This document shows, one piece after another, positions 27,504 through 37,176 of a stretch of DNA of 40,339 nucleotides. The stretch covers positions 1 to 40,339 of the forward strand of contig JAOZFL010000110.1 in assembly GCA_027491455.1 (NCBI GenBank). The letters run 5' to 3'. The DNA comes from Thermoproteota archaeon (GTDB lineage: Archaea; Korarchaeota; JAOZGF01; JAOZFZ01). Numbering within the stretch: the stretch's first letter is position 1; each line of letters starts with the position of its first letter. The notes under the pieces were generated by a model. That model was not told the DNA's origin. It made no database searches and saw only the letters and a program-made list of their open reading frames with translations. The position numbers and the translations under genes were made by a program.

Positions 27504-27941
27504 TTGAATCACCTTGGTGGTCTTTTGCTTACTAAAGGGGAGGGAATTAGCATTAAAGGGTTGAAAGCAAGACTTCACAGAGAGAAGAGGCTAACCCCAG
27601 AGTTAAGGGAAAAATTCCGAAAAGTTTATGGGTTAAGGTTTGAAAGAGCTATTAAAGCGGTTGCTCAGCATAATGTTTATAAATATGTTTTCAGGCCTAG
27701 TGGAAGGGTTTTATGGATTGTTGTAGGTAGACAGAAGGATTATTTGATTTACCCTGACATGTATTGTTCATGCTCGGATTTCTATTTGAACAGTGTTGTT
27801 AGGAAAAAGGTTGATGCATGTTATCATATTCTAGCTAGGATCCTGGCTGAGTTTCTCGGTTTTTACGATGTTTTATACGCCAGCGATGACGAGTACGTTT
27901 CTTTGTTTAATGAGTTAGGTGAAGTTTTAAAGGCAGATTGA
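27504..27941 (+). CDS. SWIM zinc-finger protein
   Basis: DYLIYPDMYCSCSDFYLNSVVRKKVDACYHILARILAEF (CxC..CxH). Confidence 0.85.
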   Translation: MNHLGGLLLTKGEGISIKGLKARLHREKRLTPELREKFRKVYGLRFERAIKAVAQHNVYKYVFRPSGRVLWIVVGRQKDYLIYPDMYCSCSDFYLNSVVRKKVDACYHILARILAEFLGFYDVLYASDDEYVSLFNELGEVLKAD

Positions 27942-28076
27942 AATTGAGGGTTCACCTGTTTAAATCCTGTAAAGCCTAAAATGACTAGAAGAGCGTTTTC
28001 AATAGAGCCGAGAATAAATGTTAAGGGAGCTTCTCTTAGCTAAAGGAAAAAGTTGTAGAGATGAGGAGCTTCTGGT

Positions 28077-29675
28077 GTGATTGAAATGCCTCATATAAAC
28101 TCTTTAGATGAAGAAATGAAGCAACTCATGGAATTAATCAAGGAGAAAACAGGTTTAACGGAGAAGGAGATATGGAAAAAAATAGGGGAGGATAGGATTC
28201 TTTCGGGGCCGCTGCTCTCCAGAAAAGGAGCATTAATTTTGCTTGCATCTGAACTTGGAGTTAAAGTCAGAAGAGGAAAAACGTACAGGGTTCCCTTCCT
28301 TAACATTAAGGATTTAGTCGCGGGTATGCAGAGAGTTAGGTTAGTCGGAAGGATCAAGAAAATCTATCCGGTCATATGGTTTGAAAGGAAGAATGGAAAC
28401 AGGGGAAAGGTGCAAAGGCTAAAGGTAATTGATAAAACAGGAGAAGTGATCTTCGTCCTATGGGGTGACTCTATTAAGGGAGTTGAAAGGGCAAAAATAG
28501 GTGATGCGATTAGAATTGATGGGGGAAGAGTTAAAGAAGATCAAAAAGGAAAATTAGAGATTCATCTGGATCCATCAGTTAAAATAGAGCTAAATCCTCC
28601 AGAGCTAGATAAAAAAAGGCTTCCATCGGTTAGAGAGAAGCTCCTAGGGCCCAGTGAAATAGGAATAGAAACTGAGGAAATAAATCTTATGGGTGTCATA
28701 ACCTACAAATCAAAGATAAGGAGCTTCAGGAGAGGGGGAGAAAAAGGCGAAATGGGTTTCTTGGAATTAGCTGACAGCCATGGTAGCAAGAGAGTTGTTT
28801 TTTGGGAGCATTTAGATACTTTTAGAAAAGCAGATGTAGGCGATTTTATAAAGATATATAATTGTAAAGTTGTTAAAAGGCCTAGTGGAGGACTGGAAGT
28901 CCATGTTGCAAAATCTTCCTTCCCAATTATTAATCCTCAGGACATTTTTTCGTCTATAAGAGGACATAGTATTTTTAAAGTTAAGGATCTGAGAGAAGGA
29001 ATCAGTAGAGCGAATTTAATTGTGAGGGTTTTATGTAAACCAAGAGAAGATAAGGTGAGGATGAATAAACCTTTGTTATGTTATGATGCAACGGGTTGCA
29101 TTTCCATAGGGGCTTCATCAGCATTTACAGGTTTAATGTTCTTTAATAGTGATGAGTGTTTAACTCTTTCAAACGTTGCTGTTAAATTCGTTAATGGAAA
29201 GGGAAGAATTGTGCTAGATGAAAAAGCAGTCGTTAATGTTTCTGAGAGGCTAAACAGGTTTTTTCCACGGCTGAAAGTTCTTCATCCAAGGGTTTCCATT
29301 GAGAATATGGAAAGATGCTTGGAAGCAGAAAGATGTGAAGTTAGAGGTACAATTGTTGGATTGAAACCCTCAGCTATAAATAAAAATCTTTACGTAAATC
29401 TCTTAGTTGATGACGGAACAGGGCAGCTGGCAGTTAACGTTAAAAAAGATGAATTGCAAGGTCTTCTAGATACACTGGGTTTAAACATGGATGTAGGAAG
29501 TGGGTTAGTTTCTCTGTCAGAGAAACTGATAGGTAGAGAGCTTGTTTTCTATGGAAAAACCAGGTTTGACAGGTTCAGAGGATTCTATGAATTTCTAAAC
29601 CAAAGAGTAGTAGAAGCTGATCCATTAATGGAGGCCTTGCTCATTTTAATGGATGAAATCTGGTTCTCTATTTAA
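28077..29675 (+). CDS. Multi-OB-fold replication protein A-like ssDNA-binding protein
   Basis: VRLVGRIKKIYPVIWFERKNGNRGKVQRLKVIDKTGEVIFVLWGDSI..; further OB-like segments NLMGVITYK and CEVRGTIVGLKPSAINKNLYVNLLVDDGTGQLAV. Confidence 0.85.
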   Translation: MIEMPHINSLDEEMKQLMELIKEKTGLTEKEIWKKIGEDRILSGPLLSRKGALILLASELGVKVRRGKTYRVPFLNIKDLVAGMQRVRLVGRIKKIYPVIWFERKNGNRGKVQRLKVIDKTGEVIFVLWGDSIKGVERAKIGDAIRIDGGRVKEDQKGKLEIHLDPSVKIELNPPELDKKRLPSVREKLLGPSEIGIETEEINLMGVITYKSKIRSFRRGGEKGEMGFLELADSHGSKRVVFWEHLDTFRKADVGDFIKIYNCKVVKRPSGGLEVHVAKSSFPIINPQDIFSSIRGHSIFKVKDLREGISRANLIVRVLCKPREDKVRMNKPLLCYDATGCISIGASSAFTGLMFFNSDECLTLSNVAVKFVNGKGRIVLDEKAVVNVSERLNRFFPRLKVLHPRVSIENMERCLEAERCEVRGTIVGLKPSAINKNLYVNLLVDDGTGQLAVNVKKDELQGLLDTLGLNMDVGSGLVSLSEKLIGRELVFYGKTRFDRFRGFYEFLNQRVVEADPLMEALLILMDEIWFSI

Positions 29676-30585
29676 TTTTTAGGTCTTCAAAGGCTGAAAT
29701 TGCTGAAACTGCGCCTTGAGCAGCTGCTGTGATGATTTGTCCAGGTCCCCCTGTAACGTCGCCAGCTGCGTATACCCTTAACATGTTTGTTCTCTGATGT
29801 TTATCTGTCAATATATAACCTTTCTGGTCTGTTTTTACCCCTAGCTTTTTAGCTAAATCACTTTGAGGAGCCAAACCAGCGTATATGAATACTCCATCTA
29901 CATCTAAAGATGAGGCTTTCCCAGTTTTTCTATCTCTATATATCAATCCCTGAACTTTGTTCCTCCCAAAAATCTCTGTGATCTCCGAGTTTAAAATATA
30001 TTCTATGCCGCTTTCCTTTATTTTAGACTGATAAGCTGTTTCGCACATCATAGTAGGCATCAGCTCTATTACCGTAACCTTTTCACATATTCCACTTAAA
30101 TATAAGGCTGCCACTGCACCTGAGTTTCCCCCTCCAATAACAGCTACTCTTTTCCCTTTAAAGAAAAAACCATCACACGTTGCACAATAAGATACGCCTC
30201 TGCCTAGAAATTCTTCTTCCCCTTTAACCCCTAATCGTCTATGAGTTGTCCCAGTTGCAAAGACAAGGCCTCTGCAAACATATTCCTTATTATTCGTTAA
30301 AACCTTGTATAGAAGTCCTATTCTTCCTAGATTCTTTACCTCCTCTAGCTCCTTTACTTCTACATATAACAAGGCATGTTCTTTCATTTTCTGTGCTAAA
30401 TCTTTCCCCTTTATCTGTTTAAAGCCTGGATAATTCTCTATGAGAGGAGCATCCAGCAATAGACCACCTGTTATGCCTTTCTCAAGGATTATTGTTTTTA
30501 GCCCTAGTCTCGATGAATATACTCCGGCTGTTAAGCCGGCGGGTCCACCGCCAATGATAACTAAATCATATATTGTTTCCTCCAT
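29668..30585 (-). CDS. trxB: Thioredoxin reductase
   Basis: YDLVIIGGGPAGLTAGVYSSRLGLKTIILEKG, GVSYCATCDGFFFKGKRVAVIGGGNSG, VYAAGDVTGGPGQI. Confidence 0.96.
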   Translation of the reverse strand: MEETIYDLVIIGGGPAGLTAGVYSSRLGLKTIILEKGITGGLLLDAPLIENYPGFKQIKGKDLAQKMKEHALLYVEVKELEEVKNLGRIGLLYKVLTNNKEYVCRGLVFATGTTHRRLGVKGEEEFLGRGVSYCATCDGFFFKGKRVAVIGGGNSGAVAALYLSGICEKVTVIELMPTMMCETAYQSKIKESGIEYILNSEITEIFGRNKVQGLIYRDRKTGKASSLDVDGVFIYAGLAPQSDLAKKLGVKTDQKGYILTDKHQRTNMLRVYAAGDVTGGPGQIITAAAQGAVSAISAFEDLKIK

Positions 30586-30710
30586 GTTTTTCTCCTCCTT
30601 CCCTAAGACATTAAAACGTTACTTTTTTAAGTGTTAAACAAGTACACTAAGGTTTTATAAATGTCCAAATTTTCCTTTTAAGCAGCTAAGCTGTTTTAGA
30701 GGCGGTTGGG

Positions 30711-30974
30711 TTGGGTAGAAAAAAGAAGAGGAGGGTAATTAAAAGAGTTAAACCCAGGCTTCCATCACTTTTCCTTTGCCCTGCCTGCGGCGTCCAGAGT
30801 GTGATGGTTGTTTTAAAGAGAAAGGAAAGAGAAGCTTTAATTAAATGCGGAAGCTGTGGCTTAGATGAATTCGTTAAAATAAGTGAGGAAGCCGAGCCAG
30901 TGGATGCATATGCTAAGTTCATAGATAAATACTCAGGGTCTAAGAGTGCTTCCCCCGAGAAATCTTTATCTTGA
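30711..30974 (+). CDS. Elf1-like zinc-binding transcription elongation factor
   Basis: GRKKKRRVIKRVKPRLPSLFLCPACGVQSVMVVLKRKEREALIKCGSCGLDEFV; TTG start. Confidence 0.85.
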   Translation: MGRKKKRRVIKRVKPRLPSLFLCPACGVQSVMVVLKRKEREALIKCGSCGLDEFVKISEEAEPVDAYAKFIDKYSGSKSASPEKSLS

Positions 30975-31677
30975 AGTTTGAAATTAATTGTTTTATAATT
31001 ATGTTAAAAATGAAACTTAAAGTGTCTTTCATAGGTTTTATCTTTGATTTTTCGCCTCCATAAATAGCCGGTATACTTATTTCCATTATATTCATTTTCT
31101 CTCTTGCCGCTTTAATCAGGATCTCGCTTTCAGCCACATATCCATTGCATTGAAAAGTTATTTTCCTGAACACACCAGATTTAAATGCTCTATATCCAGA
31201 CTGTGAATCTGTTGTCTTAACCCCGAAAAAGTTCCTCAAGATGAAAGTCGTAGTTTTGTTAGACAAGACCCTGAGGAAAGGCATTTTTTCACTCCTTTCC
31301 TTATCCAAGAATCTTGATCCAAGAACTATGTCAACGTTTTCGTTAAGAACTTTAGAGATGAACATAGGTATAAGAGAGGGGTTATGCTGTCCATCGCCAT
31401 CCATTGTTATTATCACATCTGGGCTTCTTTTTAAGGCTTCTTTTATCCCTGATCTTAAAGCAGCTCCTTTTCCCATGTTTCTAATATGTTTAATGACCGT
31501 TGCTCCCGCCTCCTTTGCCTGAGTGTATGTTTCATCTTTGGATCCATCATCAATAACTATTACTTCATCCACATATTTTTTGGCACTTAAAACCAGGTGC
31601 TTGATAGTTTTTTCTTCGTTATAAGCAGGGACAATGCATATGGTTCTCATATCTCTTTCACTATAGTTCAGTGTCAA
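30940..31677 (-). CDS. Family 2 glycosyltransferase (dolichyl-phosphate mannose/glucose synthase-like)
   Basis: TICIVPAYNEEKTIKHLVLSAKKYVDEVIVIDDGSKDETYTQAKEAGATVIKHIRNMGKGAALRSGI...DGDGQHNP. Confidence 0.95.
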   Translation of the reverse strand: MTLNYSERDMRTICIVPAYNEEKTIKHLVLSAKKYVDEVIVIDDGSKDETYTQAKEAGATVIKHIRNMGKGAALRSGIKEALKRSPDVIITMDGDGQHNPSLIPMFISKVLNENVDIVLGSRFLDKERSEKMPFLRVLSNKTTTFILRNFFGVKTTDSQSGYRAFKSGVFRKITFQCNGYVAESEILIKAAREKMNIMEISIPAIYGGEKSKIKPMKDTLSFIFNIIIKQLISNFKIKISRGKHS

Positions 31678-31725
31678 TTAACCTTTAGGGAATAATAAAT
31701 TTATTAATCATCATGTTATCATTTC

Positions 31726-34700
31726 ATGTGTGAGGTTAAAATGGCTGGTGAGAAATATTACTCTGTTCTGCTCCTTGAAATCAACAAGTTAATAAAGGTA
31801 GCCTCAGAAGCTAGAGCAAAAGGCTTCGATCCAGAAGAAAAAATAGAGATGATAAGGGCTGAGAAAACATCGGAAAGGGTTGAAGAAGTAACTCAGATTA
31901 AAGGGATAGGTGAAAGAATAGATTTCTTGTTTGAAGAGGGGAAAGATAAGATTGAAGTTGCCTTTTTAATAGGCAAAGAACTTGTAATGGGTGAATTCGG
32001 CGAGTACGGTGTTGAAACAGCTACTGAACTTGCCTTAAAAACAGGTTTAGCAATCATGACTGATTGCGTTACATCATCTCCACTAGAAGGCATTTCAAAT
32101 GTTAAAGTGAAGAACAACTACGATGGGACCAAGTATTTAGCGATTTATTACCTTGGCCCTATAAGAACAGCGGGTGGAACTGAAGCCGGCCTATCAGTTG
32201 TCCTAGCAGATTATCTAAGGCAGCTTTTACACTTAGACAGATATAAGCCGACCCAGGAAGAGATATACAGGTACGTTGAAGAATCTTCGGTTTACAAAAG
32301 AGCTAAAGGACGGCTTCAGTATAGTGTTTCACAAGAAGAACTGGAGAAACTTATTAGTTACCTTCCAGTTGAAGTCACAGGTCCCCCGGTGGAGGAAAAA
32401 TTGGAAGTAACCTTTTACAGGGACCTAGAAAGAGTTGAAACGAACGGTATAAGAGGAGGGGCTCTGATAGTTCTAAATGAGGGGATATTGTTAAAGGCAA
32501 GAAAGTTACTTGGGATAATCAGCGATTTAAAACCCAAGTTCTTCTTAAAAGGATGGGATTGGCTTGAAGAATTCATTAAAAAGGAAACTAACTCGTTGCA
32601 GACAGATGAATTCGAGCCTAGATACCTAGAGAAATTACCTGGTGGCAGACCAGTTTTCGCTCTTCCAAACAGGGTGGGAGGATTCAGATTAAGGTATGGA
32701 AGGGCCAGAAACACGGGTTTCGCAAGCGTTGGACTGAATCCGGCCACGATGTATCTACTTGAGGGATTTATAGCTACTGGGACACAAATAAAAACCGAGA
32801 AACCTGGAAAAGCAGCTATAGTTACCCCTGTCTCCTCGATTGAAGGTCCAGTTGTCCTACTCAACAATGGGTCAGTTAAACAAGTAAATACGCTTCAAGA
32901 GGCAAAACTTATAAAGGGAGAGGTTCGTAGGATCCTTTCCCTTGGCGACATTTTAATATCAGTAGGTGATTTCCTAGAGAATAAACACCCTTTTTTACCA
33001 TCTGGCTTATGTGAGGAATGGTGGGTTCAAGAACTGGAGAAGTCATTAAAGTTCAGAGAAACCAAAGATTTATCTATAAGTGAAAAGAGGATAAAATCAT
33101 TCACTGATAAACCTTTAGAATGTTTTCCCACACCAGAAGAGGCATGGGAACTGTCTAACAAGTTGGAAATACCTCTACATCCAAGATATCTTTTTAACTG
33201 GGAAAACGTAACCCTTAATGAGGTTTCAAGACTCATTAGTTACTATAAAGGATCCGGCGTTATGGAAAGTGGTAAGTTAAAATTGAAGAAGAACCTTGAC
33301 CTAATAAATATTCTGCAGAAGCTAAGGACACCCTACTCAGAAAATGAAGAGCAAATTTTAATTGAAGATAAATACTCATTCATTCTTTCCTTGATCCTTG
33401 ACGAAATGTTTAAAAAGGCAAAACAACTCAAGGAAATAATCAAGAAGAAAGAAGACACCCTTATTTTTCTTTCAAGTACTCTCGGTTTCCCCTTTTACGC
33501 CAAGGCCTCTACTTACATAGGGGCAAGAATGGGTAGACCGGAGAAATCAAGAGAGAGAAAGCTGAAACCTCCCATTCACATATTGTTTCCATTGGAAAGA
33601 TATGGCGACAGATATAGAAGCTTAAATAAAGCCTATAGACACGGTGTTTGTAGGTTAGAGCTCCATACACGTAAATGCCCTACATGTGGGTTAATTACTC
33701 CTTACTTGAGGTGTGATGCATGCGGCTCTAAGACATATCCCTTATACTGGTGTCCAAAATGCGGTGAACAGTTGAGTACAGAGCTCTGTGAAAGGTGCAG
33801 GGTTAAAGCGGTAACCGTTAAAAAAATTAGCGTGAACTTAAGCGAATTGGTAGATTTAGCCTTAAATAAAATAGGGATACAGTCCTTGGATTTAATAGGA
33901 CAAATTAAAGGTGTCAAAGGCTTAATGAACGAAGAAAAAACACCTGAACACCTTATTAAGGGGATATTGAGGACAAAACACGGGGTTTATGTCAATAAAG
34001 ATGGAACATCTCGTTTCGATGCCGTTAACGCTCCTTTAACACATTTTAAACCCAGAGAAATAGGTCTAACACTTGAGAAAGCCCGTGAACTAGGATACAA
34101 ACTTGACTGCAAAGGTAAGCCATTAGAAAACGATGAACAAGTGTGTGAAATCTTTTATCAAGACCTTATCTTATCCAAGGAGGCAGCAAAATATCTTTTA
34201 AAGGTTTCAAGATACATCGATGAACTACTAGAAAAACTGTATGGGCTTGAACCCTACTATAAAGCGAAAAATGAACAAGATTTAATAGGACATGTAGTTT
34301 TCGGCATATCTCCCCATACCTTTGTAGCCGTAGCTGGTAGAATAATAGGTTTCACAGATGCTAATGTTCAATATGCTCACCCAGTTTTCCACGCAGCGAA
34401 AAGAAGAAACTGTGATGGAGATGAAGACTCAATTATACTTGGTTTAGATGCTCTAATTAATTTCTCCAGGAAATATGTGCCAAGTAAAGTAGGGGGTATG
34501 GAAGATATCCCTCTTCTCTTCATAACCAAGATTAATCTGGCAAACGTCGACGATGAAGTTTACAACATGGAAATAACCAGTAAGTTACCTCTTAACTTTT
34601 ACTATGAATGCCTCAAGGGCAAAATTTCAAAGGAAACTCTAGGCAAAGTGGAAAGGGTGTCAGACTTGGTTAATGGAGAAAGGAAATCTATATTGTATAC

Positions 34701-35160
34701 CCATGAAACAAGGTCTATTGGCGATGCACCGGCTGTTTCGAGCTATAAGAAATATAAAACAATGTTTGACAAAGTTGTAGCTCAGATGAGACTTGCAGAA
34801 AAAATAGAAGCAGTTTCACCAGATTTAGTGGCTTCGCTTGTGATAGAAAATCATTTCATCCCTGATATAGTAGGAAACCTGAGGAATTTCACCTATCAGG
34901 GCTTCAGATGTGTGAAATGCAACAGCAAGTATAGAAGGCCTCCCTTACAGGGTAGATGCATCTGTGGAGGAGAATTAATACCTAACGTTCCAAAGGGGGG
35001 TGTGGTTAAATATGTTGCAATAGTCCAGTATTTAACATCACACTACAAAGTTCCGAGATATCTTAAGCAGAGATTTAAATTGCTGCTAAAAGAATTAGAC
35101 ATGCTCTTCCAGGGCGAAGAAGTCCAAGTTTCACAGATGGATCTCAGTAAATTTCTGTGA
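31726..35160 (+). CDS. polC: DNA polymerase II (PolD) large subunit DP2, no intein
   Basis: 1144 aa; IRTAGGTEAGLSVVLADYLR, HPVFHAAKRRNCDGDEDSIILGLDALINFSRKYVPSKVGGMEDIPL, C-terminal zinc motifs. Confidence 0.98.
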   Translation: MCEVKMAGEKYYSVLLLEINKLIKVASEARAKGFDPEEKIEMIRAEKTSERVEEVTQIKGIGERIDFLFEEGKDKIEVAFLIGKELVMGEFGEYGVETATELALKTGLAIMTDCVTSSPLEGISNVKVKNNYDGTKYLAIYYLGPIRTAGGTEAGLSVVLADYLRQLLHLDRYKPTQEEIYRYVEESSVYKRAKGRLQYSVSQEELEKLISYLPVEVTGPPVEEKLEVTFYRDLERVETNGIRGGALIVLNEGILLKARKLLGIISDLKPKFFLKGWDWLEEFIKKETNSLQTDEFEPRYLEKLPGGRPVFALPNRVGGFRLRYGRARNTGFASVGLNPATMYLLEGFIATGTQIKTEKPGKAAIVTPVSSIEGPVVLLNNGSVKQVNTLQEAKLIKGEVRRILSLGDILISVGDFLENKHPFLPSGLCEEWWVQELEKSLKFRETKDLSISEKRIKSFTDKPLECFPTPEEAWELSNKLEIPLHPRYLFNWENVTLNEVSRLISYYKGSGVMESGKLKLKKNLDLINILQKLRTPYSENEEQILIEDKYSFILSLILDEMFKKAKQLKEIIKKKEDTLIFLSSTLGFPFYAKASTYIGARMGRPEKSRERKLKPPIHILFPLERYGDRYRSLNKAYRHGVCRLELHTRKCPTCGLITPYLRCDACGSKTYPLYWCPKCGEQLSTELCERCRVKAVTVKKISVNLSELVDLALNKIGIQSLDLIGQIKGVKGLMNEEKTPEHLIKGILRTKHGVYVNKDGTSRFDAVNAPLTHFKPREIGLTLEKARELGYKLDCKGKPLENDEQVCEIFYQDLILSKEAAKYLLKVSRYIDELLEKLYGLEPYYKAKNEQDLIGHVVFGISPHTFVAVAGRIIGFTDANVQYAHPVFHAAKRRNCDGDEDSIILGLDALINFSRKYVPSKVGGMEDIPLLFITKINLANVDDEVYNMEITSKLPLNFYYECLKGKISKETLGKVERVSDLVNGERKSILYTHETRSIGDAPAVSSYKKYKTMFDKVVAQMRLAEKIEAVSPDLVASLVIENHFIPDIVGNLRNFTYQGFRCVKCNSKYRRPPLQGRCICGGELIPNVPKGGVVKYVAIVQYLTSHYKVPRYLKQRFKLLLKELDMLFQGEEVQVSQMDLSKFL

Positions 35161-35211
35161 GTATTTTTAAAATATTTCATCAGGGTTCATAAAGAAGAGG
35201 TATAAGAACAA

Positions 35212-35400
35212 TCAGATTATCCTTAAAATTATCTCTGCTAGAATAACGATTATTGATAAAGCAACGACATAGAGGGGTTTAACCTTTATTCCTTCCTTTT
35301 CTTCTTGGTAGAAGCTCATTAAACCAGCTGTTGTTGCAGGCATATAAGTTTTTTCTCTTTTCTTCTTTGACACGAAACCACCTTCTATTTTTTCGTGCAT
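35212..35400 (-). CDS. secG: Preprotein translocase Sec61-beta (archaeal SecG)
   Basis: MPATTAGLMSFYQEEKEGIKVKPLYVVALSIIVILAEIILRII. Confidence 0.93.
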   Translation of the reverse strand: MHEKIEGGFVSKKKREKTYMPATTAGLMSFYQEEKEGIKVKPLYVVALSIIVILAEIILRII

Positions 35401-35442
35401 ATACTTGAATTAGCTAAATAATTAACATTAATTGTAACACTT

Positions 35443-35988
35443 TTATTTTTTACCTAATTCAGATCTAAGTATTTGACTCAACCCGCTGGGGTCCTTTATT
35501 ATAAGTGTCAATTTCGTCTCTCCATTTCTAATCATCTTTAACTCTTTAATTACTTCGCTTACATTTCTCCTAGAGCTGTAAAGGATTTCAGCCTTCCTTA
35601 AGATTTCTTCTATCCTGCACAAGAGGCCTTCAACGTTTGTGATGTACCATTCAGCAGCTGGGCCAGGGTTGATTTCGACTCCAAGCTCAGGAATCAAGAT
35701 AGATGCATAGGGGGACCTTAGAATTTTCACATACATGTCTCTTGTACCCTCAACTTTAAAGACTATTTCCTTGGATTTTTTCCTGATCTCAAAGGGGATG
35801 ACACTGTTAGATTTGTAACCACATTTTTCACAGTAAATGGAGACTATCAATAACTTACCAGCCACAGGTACATTATACACTACCTCGGAAAAAATGAGAG
35901 TTTTTCCAGTGCAAACTGGACAAGTTAATTTTTTAAATTCATTTCTTTCTGCGACGTACTCGTCTACTGGTTTTTCATCGGTTAGCAA
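35443..35988 (-). CDS. ZPR1-type zinc-finger protein
   Basis: CPVCTGKTLIFSEVVYNVPVAGKLLIVSIYCEKCGYKSNSVIPFE...VEGLLCRIEEIL. Confidence 0.9.
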   Translation of the reverse strand: MLTDEKPVDEYVAERNEFKKLTCPVCTGKTLIFSEVVYNVPVAGKLLIVSIYCEKCGYKSNSVIPFEIRKKSKEIVFKVEGTRDMYVKILRSPYASILIPELGVEINPGPAAEWYITNVEGLLCRIEEILRKAEILYSSRRNVSEVIKELKMIRNGETKLTLIIKDPSGLSQILRSELGKK

Positions 35989-36108
35989 GAATACCCCCCT
36001 GTTAACACAAAAAAATAAAACTTTTTAAAAAATGATACCTCTTAAGTTTTAAAGTGTACAGCATTTTAAACGAACTCAAAGATACGTACAAGACGGTGAA
36101 AATTAAAC

Positions 36109-36330
36109 ATGGGAAGAATAAAACCTAGGAACATAAAAACCCTTGGGAAAAAACTGATAGCAAGGTATGGCCCCCTGTTTACATTGGAATATGAACACAA
36201 CAAAAGGATACTTGAAAAAATAGCGGTTTTCCCCGGGAAAAACTTCAGGAACAAATTGTCAGGTTACATAACAAGGCTTAAGAAAAGAGAAGCCAAGGGC
36301 CAAATAGTAATAGCGTCTTCAGAGACCTGA
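36109..36330 (+). CDS. rps17e: Ribosomal protein S17e
   Basis: MGRIKPRNIKTLGKKLIARYGPLFTLEYEHNKRILEKIAVFPGKNFRNKLSGYITRLKKREAKG. Confidence 0.93.
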   Translation: MGRIKPRNIKTLGKKLIARYGPLFTLEYEHNKRILEKIAVFPGKNFRNKLSGYITRLKKREAKGQIVIASSET

Positions 36331-36349
36331 AAAACCGGCTAAATGAAAA

Positions 36350-36461
36350 CAGGCCGGGCGGGACTTCCAGATACTCCTTTGAACCCGCGGCCTTGGGCTT
36401 CCTTCCCTAATAATTCTTCGATCCGAAGACCCACGCTCTTGTCCAACTAAGCTACCGGCCC
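36350..36461 (-). tRNA. tRNA-Arg(UCG) with two introns: anticodon loop 37/38 (36400-36422) and T-loop 59/60 (36364-36377)
   Basis: GGGCCGG/CCGGCCT(G); GCTT..GAGC; TGGGT CTTCGG|..|A GCCCA; AGGCC; GCGGG TTCAAA|..|T CCCGC. 112 nt minus 23+14 = 75 nt. Confidence 0.9.
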
Positions 36462-36536
36462 AATTGAATAAAGGTCTTCATTATCTATATAAAGTTATAA
36501 GGAATAGTTGTTTTTGGATAGGCTGAGAACAATGTT

Positions 36537-37163
36537 TTGGAAGTGGGGCCTGTGGACTCAGAAAATTATGGCAAAGGTTTTTTCATAGCCATTGAGGGGA
36601 TAGATGGAGCTGGTTGTACAACAATTTCTAGGTTTCTTGCTAACCAACTAAGAAGGAAGGGATATAACATCATTTTGACGAAGGAACCCACTAAAAACAA
36701 AATAGGGAGACTGATTAGGTTCTTCTTAAAGGAAAAAAACTATAGGCCTGAAATAGATGCATTGCTCTTCGCTGCAGATCGTCTTTGTCATATAGATGAA
36801 GTCATAGGGCCAAGTTTAAGAAAAGGTTTAATAGTTATATCTGATAGATACTTAGAATCAAGTATAGCTTATCAAACTGCTCAAGGGGTAAATCAGGAAT
36901 GGATACAAGAACTAAATAAATTTGCAATTAAACCGAACCTTACAATAGTCCTGGACGCTGATCCTGAGGTGACAAGTAAAAGGAAGAAAGGGTTTGGAGG
37001 AGAGAAATTTGAAGACGTGAGGTTTCTAAGGAAGGTTAAAAGAAAGTTCATAGAGAGAGCAATGCAAGGAAACTACATAATTATAGACGCCAATTCTCCA
37101 TTGAAGGATGTTCAAAGAGAGACATTAAACATAGTTCTTTCTTTCCTCTCCTATAACTTTTAA
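36537..37163 (+). CDS. tmk: Thymidylate kinase
   Basis: FFIAIEGIDGAGCTTISRFLANQLRRKGYNIILTKEPTKN...LIVISDRYLESSIAYQ; TTG start. Confidence 0.94.
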   Translation: MEVGPVDSENYGKGFFIAIEGIDGAGCTTISRFLANQLRRKGYNIILTKEPTKNKIGRLIRFFLKEKNYRPEIDALLFAADRLCHIDEVIGPSLRKGLIVISDRYLESSIAYQTAQGVNQEWIQELNKFAIKPNLTIVLDADPEVTSKRKKGFGGEKFEDVRFLRKVKRKFIERAMQGNYIIIDANSPLKDVQRETLNIVLSFLSYNF

Positions 37164-37176
37164 TAATTCATTTCTC

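Noticed and set aside
31726-35160. Possible intein in DP2
   Set aside because: The NCDGDED active-site region reads through without an inserted intein; length and motifs fit an uninterrupted DP2.
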